Source of the DNA: Undibacterium_A arcticum
Lineage (GTDB): Bacteria; Pseudomonadota; Gammaproteobacteria; Burkholderiales; Burkholderiaceae_D
Direction: 5' to 3' (one strand)
Assembly (NCBI RefSeq): GCF_042660705.1
Contig: NZ_JBHSUQ010000001.1
DNA: 64,000 bases
The notes under the pieces were generated by a model. It ran no database searches and had not been told where the DNA came from. It worked only from the letters and a program-made list of their open reading frames with translations. How positions within the stretch are numbered: the stretch's first letter is position 1; every line of letters starts with the position of its first letter. Of this stretch, positions 36,607-46,824 are shown one piece after another. The position numbers and the translations under genes were made by a program.

Positions 36607-39436
36607 TTGCTTTGCCCTGTTATTTTCTCCAGTACCTGCCCGCCGCCATAACTGCCTTGCATCGGAGGCAAGCCGCCTAACGAAGCGCGAATCGCGCAGT
36701 ACTTGAATTCAGGAATTTTTGCGTAAGGATCCAGCGCCGCGTTCGTCAGCTTGTTGATCGCCGCTTCGTAGAAGCAGAACGGCACAAAAATCGCGCCGCG
36801 CGGTGAACTGTCATCGGCGCGCGCATACAGCGACACCGCACCGCGCCGCGATTCGAGCGTGACGATATCGCCCGGCCTGGCGCCCATCGCCGCCAGGTCC
36901 AGCGGATGGATCAAGGCGATTGGATCAGGTTCGATCGCGTCCAGCACCGTGGCACGGCGCGTCATGCTGCCGGTGTGCCAGTGTTCAAGCTGGCGCCCCG
37001 TGATCAGCACCATCGGATATTCGGCATCCGGACGCTCGGCGGCCGGAATGATGTCAACCGGCACAAAGCGCGCGCGCCCCGATTCTCTCGGGAAGTCGTC
37101 GACAAAGACCACTGATTCACCCGGATCGCCTTCCTTGACGCATGGGTAGGTCACCGCATGTTCGCGCTCCAGGCGGTCCCAGGTGATGCCGCCGATGCTC
37201 GGCATCGTGTGCCGCATTTCGTCAAATACTTCCGACACGTGCGAGTACTGCCAGTCCAGCCCAAGCCGTTCGGCGATTTGCTGGATGATCCACAAATCCT
37301 GTCTGGCGTCGCCAGGCGGATCGATGGCCTGACGCCCCATTTGCACCAGTCGGTCGGTGTTGGTGAAGGTGCCGGTCTTTTCCGGGAACGCGCTGGCCGG
37401 CAGGATCACGTCAGCCAGATACGCGGTTTCGGTCAGGAAGATATCCTGCACCACCAGATGATCCAGTGCGGCCAGCGATTCGCGAGCATGCGTGGCATCC
37501 GGATCCGACATTGCCGGATTTTCACCCATTACGTACATGCCGCGAATTTCGCCTTTTTTGATCGCATGCATCACTTCCACCACGGTCAGACCCGGTGTGC
37601 TGTCCAGCGTGCCGACCGGCAGCTTCCACGCCTGTTCAAAACTGGCTTGCACTTTCGGATCGGTCACATGCTGATAATCCGGATACATCATCGGAATTAG
37701 ACCGGCATCGGATGCGCCCTGCACATTGTTTTGTCCCCGCAGCGGATGCAAGCCGGTGCCCGGGCGTCCGATCTGGCCGGTCATCAATGCGAGCGCGATC
37801 AGGCAACGCGCATTGTCGGTGCCGTGGATATGCTGCGAGACGCCCATGCCCCACAGGATCATCGATGCCCTGGATGTCGCATAAAGCCGCGCGACATATT
37901 TGATGGTATCGGCGTCGATGCCGCAGATCGGCGCCATCTTCTCGGGACTGTATCCCTCGACATTTTGTTTCAGTTCCTCGTAGCCGACGGTACGGCTCTC
38001 GATGAATTCCCGGTCCACCAGGCCATCGGTCACGATCACGTGCATCATCGCATTGAGCAACGCAACATCGGTATCCGGTTTGAACTGGAGGAAGCGGTGC
38101 GCAATGCGCGCCAGCTCCGACCGGCGTGGGTCGCACACCACCAGTTGGGTGCCGTTCCTCACCGCGTTCTTGATCCAGGTAGCGGCCACCGGATGGTTAA
38201 CAGTCGGATTGGCGCCGATAATGATCACCACTTCTGCCTTGGTCACATCCATCACCGGATTCGACACCGCACCGGAGCCGATGCCTTCAAGCAGCGCCAC
38301 CACCGACGATGCATGGCACAGACGGGTGCAATGGTCGACGTTGTTGCTGCCGAAACCGACGCGCACCAGTTTCTGGAACAGGTAGGCTTCTTCATTGCTG
38401 CCTTTGGCCGAACCGAAACCGGCCAGCGCCTTCTTGCCATGCTGATCGCGAATCTGTTTGAGCTGTCCGGCGGCAAAGGCCAGTGCCTCTTCCCAGCTCG
38501 CTTCGCGGAACACATCCATCACATTATCGGGATCCATCGTGAAGTCGCCGCGCTTGGGGCATCGGCACGCCGGATCAGCGGTTTGGTCAGGCGATGCGGG
38601 TGGTGCGCATAATCGAAACCGTAGCGTCCTTTCACGCACAGGCGCTCATGATTGGCAGGGCCGTCGCGACCTTCCACGTACAGAATTTTGTTGTCCTTGA
38701 TGTTATAGGTCAGCTGGCAACCGACACCGCAATACGGGCAGACAGACGCGACTTGCTTGTCCGGTACGGCCAACGCGACGTCGCGCGCCGGCATCAGTGC
38801 GCCGGTCGGACATACCTGTACGCATTCGCCGCAACCGACGCAGGTGGAGGAGCCCATCGGGTCGTCCATATCGAATACAATTTTTGCCTGGTCGCCACGG
38901 AAAGCCAGGCCGATCACATCATTGACCTGCTCGTCGCGACAGGCGCGCACACAACGGGTGCACTGAATGCACGCATCGAGGTTGACCGTGATGGCGGCAT
39001 GCGACGCATCTTGCTTGACCTGTTTGCGCGCTTTGAAACGGGGTTTTCCGACGGAAAGCTTGTCGGCCCACTGATCAACTTCATTGTGACGCGTGTAGTC
39101 GGTTTCCGGCATGTCGGACAGCAGCAGTTCCAGCACCATTTTTTGCGATGCAATGGCGCGCTCGCTGTCCGTGATGACTTTCATTCCGGCAGTCGGATAA
39201 CGACAGCATGACGGAGCCAGCACCCGCTCGCCGTTGATCTCGACCATGCATGCGCGGCAATTGCCGGCGGTTTCGAGACCTTCCTTGTAGCACAGGTGCG
39301 GTATCTCGATGCCCTCGCGTTTGGCGACTTCGATGATGGTTTCCGTCGCCCTGCCATTCACCTCGCGGCCATTCAGATTGAAGGTGACGAGCGGCGCTTC
39401 GAATTGCGCCATTTCATTTCTGCTAATCGCGTTCAT
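36600..39436 (-). CDS. Second NAD-linked formate dehydrogenase, alpha subunit, one frameshift
   Basis: Corrected length is about 945 aa. It starts at 39436 (M-N-A-I-S-R-N-E-M). The N-terminal [2Fe-2S] domain has C-Y-K-E-G and C-R-A-C. [4Fe-4S] motifs follow: C-I-Q-C-T-R-C-V-R-A-C, C-V-G-C-G-E-C-V-Q-V-C and C-P-Y-C-G-V-G-C. The bis-MGD domain has the active-site Cys in V-D-H-C-T-R-L-C-H-A and the C-terminal G-R-Q-L-E-H-W-H-T-G-S-M-T-R-R. One G appears lost from a GGGG run near 38558. The partner beta subunit is a NuoE-NuoF fusion, the layout of Methylorubrum FDH1, which I recall as tungsten-dependent. Which metal is used here cannot be read from sequence. It provides a second route from formate to NADH. 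Confidence 0.9.
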
Positions 39437-39471
39437 GAGTGTTTTCTCTGTGCCTCTTCCACACTGAATGG

Positions 39472-41166
39472 TCAGGCCAGTTCGTGCGGAAAATATTTGA
39501 CTACGCAATCAATCGGATTCGGCGCCGCCTGACCCAGGCCGCAAATCGACGCATCCCGCATCACGGTCGACAGTTCTGCAAGCAAGCTGACATCCCACTT
39601 TGGTTGTTCAATCAAACTCGATGCCTTGGCAGTGCCGACCCGGCAAGGCGTGCATTGACCGCAGGATTCGTGTTTGAAGAATTGCATCAGGTTGCGCGCT
39701 GCGCCGACCGCCGTATCCTGGTCCGACAGCACAATCACCGCCGCCGATCCGATGAAGCAGCCATACGGCTGCAAGGTATCGAAGTCGAGCGGAATCGCGT
39801 TCAACCTTGCCGGCAGGATGCCACCGGACGCACCGCCGGGAAGATACCCATACAGGGTGTGACCATCCGGCATGCCGCCGCAATATTCGTCGATTAATTC
39901 CTGTATCGTGATGCCGGCAGGCGCCAGCTTGACGCCGGGTTCCCTGACGCGGCCGGATACGGAGAATGAGCGCAGTCCCTTGCGTCCGTTTACCGTGCGA
40001 TGTAAACCAGGCGCCGCCTTTTTCCAGAATCTCGCGCACCCAGTACAGCGTTTCGAAGTTGTGTTCCAGTGTCGGCCGGCCGAACAAGCCGACTTGCGCG
40101 ACATAGGGCGGACGCAGGCGCGGCATGCCGCGCTTGCCTTCGATCGATTCGATCATCGCGGATTCTTCACCGCAGATGTAGGCGCCCGCGCCACGCCGCA
40201 GAATGATGTCCGGCATATTGGACATCGGTGGCGCAGCCTTCATCTTTCCAGTTCGGCTTCCAGCATAGCGCGGCAACCGTGGTATTCGTCGCGCAGATAC
40301 ACATAGACCGTTTGTATGTCCACCGCCCAGGCAGCGATCAGCATGCCTTCCAGAAAACGATGCGGATCACGTTCGAGATACACCCGATCCTTGAAGGTAC
40401 CGGGTTCGCCTTCGTCGATATTGACCGCCATCAGGCGCGGTCCTTTTTCGGCACGCACGATGCGCCATTTGCGCCCCGCCGGAAAACCGGCGCCGCCCAA
40501 ACCGCGCAAGCCGGAATCTTCCATTGTCTTGATGACCGATTCGGTATCGCGTGTACCTGAAATGCACTCTTTCAAAAGCCCATAACCACCTTGCGATTGA
40601 TAGGCCGCATAGTCGATGAAACCTTCCGGGACATGTTGCGATTCCCCGGCTGTCACCTTGGCTTCGATCGCTTCACAGCTTGCATGCGGCACCGGGTTTT
40701 GTCCGACCACGGCGACCGGCGCCTGCTCGCAACGGCCGACACAGGGCGCGGGAATGACGCGGATGTCCTTGCCCAATATGCTCGGCAGTTTGTCCAGCAG
40801 ATCGCGCGCGCCGGCCATTTCGCAGGACAAGCCGTCGCATACCCGCACCGTCAATGTTGCGGGCGCAGTCTCGCCTTCCTTGACGACATCGAAATGATGA
40901 TAGAAGGTCGCGACTTCATACACTTCCGTTTGCGCCAGGCGCATCTCTTGCGCCAGGGCAGCGAGATGCGCGGCAGACAAGGAACCGAAGCGATCCTGGA
41001 TCTTGTGCAAATGCTCAATCAGCAAATCAGGCTGACGCGATGCCGAGCCAAGCAGCGTTTGCACCTCGGCCAATGCGGTGGGGTCGACGCGGCGGCCTTT
41101 CGGTGCTTCGCGCTTGCGCTGTTTCGAGGCGCCTTGCACCGCTATCGGGATGACTATGTGGTTCAT
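39472..41166 (-). CDS. Second formate dehydrogenase, NuoE-NuoF fused beta subunit, two frameshifts
   Basis: About 564 aa. The N-terminal NuoE-like part (about residues 25-165) has the [2Fe-2S] ligands C-D-G-L-S-C and C-V-G-R-C. The C-terminal NuoF-like part has G-L-R-G-L-G-G-A-G-F-P-A-G, I-D-E-G-E-P-G-T-F-K-D, G-A-G-A-Y-I-C-G-E-E-S-A-M-I and E-S-C-G-Q-C-T-P-C-R. The frame changes near 40243 (a T lost after E-L-E-R) and near 39997 (A run short by two); the domains are complete otherwise. The subunit passes electrons from the alpha subunit via FMN to NAD+. It lies 94 bp downstream of frc copy 2 on the same strand and 36 bp upstream of the alpha gene. Confidence 0.9.
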
Positions 41167-41259
41167 TGTGTTTCCTAATCAGCGTATCGGTGCGTGGTCC
41201 GCAGATCTTATCGCCTCGTATATGTCCAAATCGCTTGTGCGTTGCGACAAGACCGAGGT

Positions 41260-42505
41260 TCAGATCACGCGTTCCTCGCGCAGCGCCGCGATTTGTTCCT
41301 TGCTGTAGCCCAGTTGCGCCAGCACTTCTTCGGTATGCTCGCCCAACAGCGGCGAACGCGTTACTTCGGTGGGGCTATCGGACATCTTGATCGGGTTGCC
41401 GACTGTCAGATATTTGCCGCGCTTGGGATGATCGACCTCGACGATGGTGCCGGTCTCGCGCAACGCCGGTTCCTCGGCGATTTCCTTCATCGACAGGATC
41501 GGCCCGCACGGGATGTCGTACTTGTTCAGGATGTCCATCGCCTCGAACTTGGTCTTGGTCTTGGTCCATTCCTCAATGCGCGCGAAGATCGGCTTGAGGT
41601 GCAGCAGGCGCGCTGCCGGCGAGGCGTACGCCTCGTCGGTGATCCAGCCTTCCTCGCCGATCACCTTGCACACGGCAGGCCAGACAGCTCCCTGCGTGAT
41701 GAAATAGATGTAGGCGTTCGGGTCAGTTTCCCAGCCCTTGCACTTCAGGATCGACCCGGGCTGACCACCACCGGAGGCATTGCCGGCACGTGGCACGGCT
41801 TCGCCAAACGGCTGGTCGGGATACTGCGGGTACTCATGCATCGTGCCGGTGCGCTCCAGGCGCTGCTGGTCGCGCAGCTTGACGCGGCACAGGTTGAGCA
41901 CAGCATCCTGCATCGGGGCCAGCACCTTCTGGCCGCGTCCGGTGGCGTTGCGCTGGTACAGCGCGGCCACTATGCCCAGCGCCAGGTGCAGGCCGGTACC
42001 ACTGTCGCCGATCTGCGCGCCGGTGACCATCGGCGGGCCATCATCGAAGCCGGTGGTTGAGGCCGAACCGCCTACACATTGCGCAACATTCTCGTAGACC
42101 TTGCAGTCTTCGTACGGTCCGGGGCCGAAGCCCTTGACCGACGCGACGATCATGCGCGGATTGAGTTCGTTGATGCGTTCCCAGGTGAAACCCATGCGGT
42201 CCAGCGCGCCGGGCAAAATTTTCGACCAGCACATCGCACTTCTTGATCAGCGTCTCCAGCACTTCCTTCCCTTTCGGGTTTTTGGTGTCGAGCGTGATCG
42301 AGCGCTTGTTGTGGTTGAGCATCGTGAAATACAGGCTGTCTACGTCCGGGATGTCGCGCAACTGTCCGCGCGTGGCATCGCCTTCGCCGGCGCGCTCGAC
42401 CTTGATCACGTCGGCGCCGAACCAGGCCAGCAATTGCGTACAGGTCGGCCCCGACTGCACGTGGGTGAAATCAAGAATGCGGACGCCGTCGAGTGCTTTG
42501 CTCAT
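41260..42505 (-). CDS. frc: Formyl-CoA:oxalate CoA-transferase, copy 2 (one frameshift)
   Basis: Corrected length is about 415 aa. It is clearly homologous to 19616-20866 along its whole length (roughly three quarters identical). The catalytic Asp is in I-G-D-S-G-T-G-L-H-L, Gln17 is in T-H-V-Q, and the glycine loop has G-G-G-Q-P. Position 48 is again Gln. The frame shifts near 42213 after L-V-E-N-F, in a T/G/C-run junction. An AGGAG site precedes the ATG at 42505. It stands 79 bp downstream of oxc copy 2 and upstream of the second formate dehydrogenase genes, so one operon could run oxc-frc-fdhB-fdhA-fdhD. Confidence 0.93.
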
Positions 42506-42584
42506 GGTAATAGGTCTCCTGAATATTTATTATGCACCGCGTTGAGCAATTATTTGTACATGGTGTGCGCCATGGTGCCTGGTG

Positions 42585-44317
42585 TTACTTCTTGGTCGCG
42601 CTGCTTTGCGGGTTCAGATTTGTCAGGCGACCGCTCTCGGTACCCGCTGCTTCGTCGATGACGGCGTTGATGAGTGCCGGTTTGCCCGACGCGATCGCTT
42701 CGGTCAATGCCGTCGTCAGTTCGGCCGGCGTGGTGACGTGATAGCCGATGCCGCCGAATGCTTCGATCATCTTGTCGTAGCGCGCTCCCTTGACGAAAAC
42801 CGTAGGGGCGACGTCTTTCCCTCCGGTCGGGTTGACATCGGTGCCGCGGTAGACCCCGTTGTTGTTGAAGATCACGGAGACAATCGGCAGCTCGTAGCGG
42901 CAGATGGTCTCGAGTTCCATGCCGCTGAAACCGAATGCGCTATCGCCTTCGATGGCAACGACAGGCTTGCCGCTGGTGACCGCCGCGCCGATGGCATACC
43001 CCATACCGATGCCCATGATGCCCCAGGTGCCGGAGTCGAAACGCTTGCGCGGCTCATACATGTCGATGATGCTACGGGCGTAATCGAGCGTGTTGGCGCC
43101 TTCATTGACGACGTTGATGTCCGGGCGAGTCTTGAGCACATCGCGGATCGCGCGCAGTGCGCTATGGAAGTTCATGGGCGACGGATTCTGGTCGAGGGTG
43201 GCCGCCATCTTCGCCAGGTTTTTCTGTCGACGTTCCGCGATCGCGTTGGTCCACTCGGCGCCTGGCTTGCTAAAGCCGGAATCGATGCCTGCCAGCAGGG
43301 CCGACACGCAGGAGCCAATGTCACCGATCACCGGAGCGGCGATCGCCACGTTGCTGTCGATTTCCGTTGGCGAGATGTCAATCTGGATGAATTGCTTCGG
43401 TGCCCCCCATGTTTTGCCCTTGCCGTGTGCCAGCAGCCAGTTCAGACGGGCGCCGATCAGCACCACGACGTCGGCCTCCGCCAGCACGAAGGAGCGGGCG
43501 GCCGCAGCCGATTGCGGATGGGTGTCCGGCAGCAGGCCTTTGGCCATCGACATCGGCAGATAGGGGATGCCGGATTTTTCGACGAACGCACGAATGTCGG
43601 CGTCGGCCTGCGCGTATGCCGCACCTTTACCAAGCAGGATGAGGGGACGCTTGGCGCCTTTCAGCAGGTCGAGCGCGCGTTGGACCGAGTCTGGCGCCGG
43701 GATTTGACGCGGCACCGGGTCGACCACGCGTACCAGCGATTTTTTGCCGTGTTCTGCGTCCAGCGACTGGGCCAGCAATTGCGCCGGCAGGTCCAGATAG
43801 ACGCCGCCAGGACGGCCGGACACGGCCGCACGAATCGCGCGCGCAATGCCGATACCGATATCTTCGGCTTTGTTAATACGGTAGGCTGCCTTGGCGTACG
43901 GTTTGGCCGCATTCAACTGATCCATTTCTTCGTAATCGCCCTGCTGCAGGTCGACGATTTCGCGTTCGCTGGAGCCGCTGATCAGGATCATCGGGAAGCA
44001 GTTGACGGTGGCATTGGCCAGCGCTGTCAGGCCGTTCAAAAAACCTGGCGCGGACACGGTCAGGCAAATCCCTGGCTTTTTGGGTCATGTAGCCGGCGAT
44101 TGCCGCCGCATTGCCGGCATTTTTGTTCATGACGAAAGCCGATGAAGCGCATCCCTTCCGCTTGGGCCAGGCGGGCCAGATCCGTGATAGGAATGCCAAC
44201 AAGACCAAAGATGGTGTCAATGTCGTTGTGTTTCAGGGCATCGATTACCAGGTGAAAGCCGTCGGTCAGTGCGCGTGACTGCGTCTGAAATGCTTCTGGT
44301 TGAACGTCGTTTTTCAT
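42585..44317 (-). CDS. oxc: Oxalyl-CoA decarboxylase, copy 2 (two frameshifts near the N-terminus)
   Basis: This is the same 576-aa TPP enzyme as copy 1. Here one A is extra in two runs, near 44125 (before N-A-G-N-A) and near 44078 (before P-G-I-C); both shift the frame within the first 90 codons. The remaining 490 codons are open and include G-D-S-A-F-G-F and F-N-N-N-G. The breaks fall at different places in the two copies, and always in homopolymers, so both genes are probably intact in the organism. The palindrome TTGACCTAGGTCAA lies 84 bp upstream (44401-44414). frc copy 2 follows on the same strand. Confidence 0.93.
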
Positions 44318-44371
44318 AATGAAATCTTTCTCTTCGTTTGATTTCGATAAAGGTTGAGCAACGCGGCTGGC

Positions 44372-44414
44372 AGTATGGGGTGGACCCGGTAAAAAACTCG
44401 TTGACCTAGGTCAA
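44372..44414 (-). promoter_or_regulatory. Crp/Fnr-type palindrome and -10 element for oxc copy 2
   Basis: TTGACCTAGGTCAA at 44401-44414 is the inverted-copy counterpart of 17571-17584. The -10-like hexamer CATACT lies at the same spacing (about 44372-44377, minus strand). Confidence 0.65.
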
Positions 44415-44540
44415 GGCCCCTGATCTTTTCGCCGCGCCCCCGGAATCTGCAACCGCGCAGCCGAATGGCCTTCAACATGCCGCTTTGACCCATTCCTATT
44501 CAAGTGGGCTCATCATAGCGAGCCAGCCCTGTGGCTCTCA

Positions 44541-44554
44541 TTGACCGCGGTCAA
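44541..44554. promoter_or_regulatory. Crp/Fnr-type palindrome, regulator-proximal, copy 2
   Basis: A perfect TTGACCGCGGTCAA, 75 bp ahead of the regulator start and identical to 17431-17444. Confidence 0.65.
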
Positions 44555-44569
44555 TTTTCAGCAGATCAT

Positions 44570-44632
44570 ATGCAACAGTCGATTAACGCTCCCGCTCCTC
44601 TTACCCCTTCCCCTTCACTTACCCTGCCATGA
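44570..44632 (+). CDS. Possible 20-aa upstream peptide overlapping the regulator start
   Basis: An ATG at 44570 opens 20 codons rich in Pro, Ser, Thr and Leu and stops with TGA at 44630-44632, overlapping the regulator ATG (44629) as ATGA. The regulator itself lacks a visible Shine-Dalgarno sequence, so its translation may be coupled to this peptide. Both duplicate copies have it. It could also be the true N-terminus joined by a frameshift. Confidence 0.3.
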   Translation: MQQSINAPAPLTPSPSLTLP

Positions 44633-45237
44633 CGCTGGTCGCCAATCATCCCGAACGCAACATCATTCGCGTGCAATTGAAACAAAACATCGTGCTCAAG
44701 AATATGCGCGACAGCGAGATGGCCGCGCTCGAACCGCATCTGGTGATCGTCGATTGCAACAAGGGGGACTTCTTGCTGCACCAGGGGGTGCATGAAATGG
44801 AGCAGTACTTCATTCTCGACGGCATCCTCAAACGCGTCGTCACCAGCCAGCAAGCCCATGAAATGATTCTGCGCTTTGCCGTCGAGCGCGACATCGAAAC
44901 CAGTTATGCGGCGTGGCGCCTGAAGACGCCGACGCCGTACAGCATCGTGTGCGTGACCAAGGCGCGCGTGGCCAAGTTGCCGATGCAGCACTGGGTGGCG
45001 TTCCTGGAGGCCCATGGCGAGGTCAAGCAAACCTTCGAGTATGAGGTCATGCATCTGATGAGCGAGATCATGGGCCATACCATCACGCTGCATCTGCTCG
45101 ATGCGCCGGGGCGCGTGCACCGCTTCCTGCGCAAGCATCCCGATCTGTTCGACCTCATCCCCAAGAAGGAACTCGCGTCCTATCTCAACCTGTCCCCAGA
45201 AACCCTCAGCCGACTCAAACATCAGGGCAAAATCTGA
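44629..45237 (+). CDS. Crp/Fnr-family transcriptional regulator, copy 2 (intact)
   Basis: 202 aa, intact. The cNMP-binding-type barrel is about residues 20-120, the dimerisation helix about 125-150, and the winged helix about 150-202 ends with S-P-E-T-L-S-R-L-K. The Glu-x-x-Ser-Arg triad reads TTGA half-sites in Fnr-type proteins, and the palindromes in its own promoter have TTGAC half-sites. No N-terminal Cys cluster is present; only two Cys are visible, so oxygen sensing through an iron-sulfur cluster is unlikely. The effector is unknown. Matching palindromes stand before oxc, thiC, pntAA, the porin and the antiporter gene, which makes this the prime candidate for an oxalate-pathway regulator (inference). 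Confidence 0.88.
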   Translation: MTLVANHPERNIIRVQLKQNIVLKNMRDSEMAALEPHLVIVDCNKGDFLLHQGVHEMEQYFILDGILKRVVTSQQAHEMILRFAVERDIETSYAAWRLKTPTPYSIVCVTKARVAKLPMQHWVAFLEAHGEVKQTFEYEVMHLMSEIMGHTITLHLLDAPGRVHRFLRKHPDLFDLIPKKELASYLNLSPETLSRLKHQGKI

Positions 45238-45276
45238 GGTCCAGTGCGCCAACCAAACTGCAACACCAGGATCACC

Positions 45277-45430
45277 GGCGTTGTTGAACAAGTCGATAGG
45301 CCGCAAAAAATTAACAATTTGGCATGATTCAACGCGATTTCACGTGCAGAGAAGTGCTTGCCTTACCAACATAACGAGAACCGTCGTCGTACGGTCGAAT
45401 CTCGCCATAAAGTCACGAATGGGATCGGGT
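45277..45430 (+). mobile_element. IS5-family remnant, left end and start of transposase
   Basis: The sequence starts GGCGTTGTTGAACAAGTCGA and then matches the left part of the element at 50160, sharing GATTCAACGCGATTTCACGT. A transposase start M-P-Y-Q-H-N-E-N-R-R-R at 45358 is followed by about 20 codons of family-like sequence (…H-K-V-T-N), after which the reading loses resemblance. It begins exactly at the edge of the duplicated block. The rest of the gap to 45735 is an open frame of unknown origin ending at 45726. Confidence 0.7.
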
Positions 45431-45735
45431 ACAACGACGCGCGTTACGGCGACGTGGCGGTATCAGGATCCTGTGTACGGACGAGGCGATGGCCGAGTGC
45501 CGTCCAGCCAGGAAGGGACCCGCGTTGGCCTGCAGCCACACCCTTCCAGACCTTCACGGGCGTCGGTGGCTACGATCGCGAACCGGTTTCTCACGCTGTT
45601 TTAAGCATGCAACCCGCTGCACATGATTTCGTTGCACCGCACAAGACGGCATCCGTTCAGGCGCTGCCGATACCCGACGGGAGCAGCATATTCAACGGCG
45701 CGATGAGCCAGTTGTGGTTTCAGTAACCCGCATAC

Positions 45736-46713
45736 CTAGACTTCGAGCATGATTTTTCCCACATGCGAACTTGCTTCCATCAGCGCATGGGCTTGAGCGG
45801 CCTGCTGCAGCGGGAAGGTTTTATAAATAACCGGCTTGATTTTCCCGGATTCGATCAAAGGCCAGACATGTTGCCGTAATTGGGACGCGATGGCTGCCTT
45901 GAACGCGACTGGACGCGGACGCAGCGTTGAGCCGGTCACTGTCAAGCGACGAAGCAAAATCTGTCCCAAACTGACATTTGCTTTACCGCCGCCGAGCAAT
46001 GCTATGAACACCAGGCGTCCATCATCGGCCAGGCAGTTAATTTCGCGCGGGACATAATCGCCACCCACCATATCGAGAATTACGTCGGCGCCCTTGCCAT
46101 CGGTGGACGATTTGACGATCTCGACAAAATCTTCTGTCCGATAATTGATGCCGCGTTCCGCCCCGAGCGCTTCGCACGCACGGCATTTCTCATCGGAACC
46201 CGCGGTTGCAAAAACACGGTGTCCAAACGCTGTCGCAAGCTGGATCGCAGTCACGCCGATGCCCGATGAGCCGCCTTGCACCAGCAGGGTTTCGCCATCT
46301 GCCAGCATTGCGCGGTCGAATACATTGCTCCATACGGTGAAGAACGTCTCAGGCAGGGATGCCGCTTCAATCGGAGTCAATCCCTTCGGTACAGGCAGAC
46401 AGAGTTCAATCGATGCTGCGCAATATTCCGCATAGCCGCCGCCTTGTACCAGCGCGCAGACCAGTTGTCCCTTTGTGAAACCGCTGCCGGCTAAATCGCC
46501 ATCGACAATTTCTCCTGCTACTTCCAGTCCGGGAAGGTCCGATGCGCCGGGAGGAACCGGATAATTGCCGGTGCGCTGCAGCACGTCCGGGCGATTCACG
46601 CCGGCCGCATGTACCTTGATCAGGACCTGGCCAGCTTGAAGTGCCGGCAGCGGCCGTTCGCACATCTGCAATACCCCGGGTGCTCCGGGTTGGGTGATTT
46701 CAATCGCGAGCAT
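45736..46713 (-). CDS. NAD(P)H:quinone oxidoreductase (zeta-crystallin / PIG3 type)
   Basis: This 325-aa medium-chain dehydrogenase lacks zinc ligands. It has an N-terminal GroES-like domain with H-A-A-G-V-N-R-P-D-V-L-Q-R and the motif P-G-L-E-V-A-G-E-I. The Rossmann domain has V-Q-G-G-S-S-G-I-G-V-T-A-I-Q-L-A (about residues 143-158). Members reduce quinones with NAD(P)H. It follows thiG by 111 bp on the same strand, but a separate promoter is possible. It is intact. Confidence 0.9.
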   Translation of the reverse strand: MLAIEITQPGAPGVLQMCERPLPALQAGQVLIKVHAAGVNRPDVLQRTGNYPVPPGASDLPGLEVAGEIVDGDLAGSGFTKGQLVCALVQGGGYAEYCAASIELCLPVPKGLTPIEAASLPETFFTVWSNVFDRAMLADGETLLVQGGSSGIGVTAIQLATAFGHRVFATAGSDEKCRACEALGAERGINYRTEDFVEIVKSSTDGKGADVILDMVGGDYVPREINCLADDGRLVFIALLGGGKANVSLGQILLRRLTVTGSTLRPRPVAFKAAIASQLRQHVWPLIESGKIKPVIYKTFPLQQAAQAHALMEASSHVGKIMLEV

Positions 46714-46824
46714 GGATGGAGTCCTCTGTGAAGTAACAAATGATCAACGATACAGCAGGGAGAATTTGCGCAGCGGCTTCAGAATCGACGGCCATGTAAA
46801 TGCTGCGATCGCCTTTCAAGCGTG

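Larger units (their letters stand above)
42544..45276. repeat. Large inverted duplication, copy 2 (oxc plus Crp/Fnr gene)
   Basis: This 2,733-bp block is the inverted partner of 16710-19440. It carries oxc on the minus strand and the Crp/Fnr-type gene on the plus strand. Its right edge (45237-45276) still contains the last bases of the TauE-type permease gene seen in copy 1, and it ends exactly where an IS5-like remnant begins. Confidence 0.92.

Noticed and set aside
42582..44132. A 516-aa open frame antisense to oxc copy 2 (and its twin at 18107-19402)
   Set aside because: It is the reverse-strand shadow of a GC-rich gene. The composition (Arg, His, Asp, Gly rich) and lack of motifs are typical of shadows, and the true strand encodes a full Oxc.
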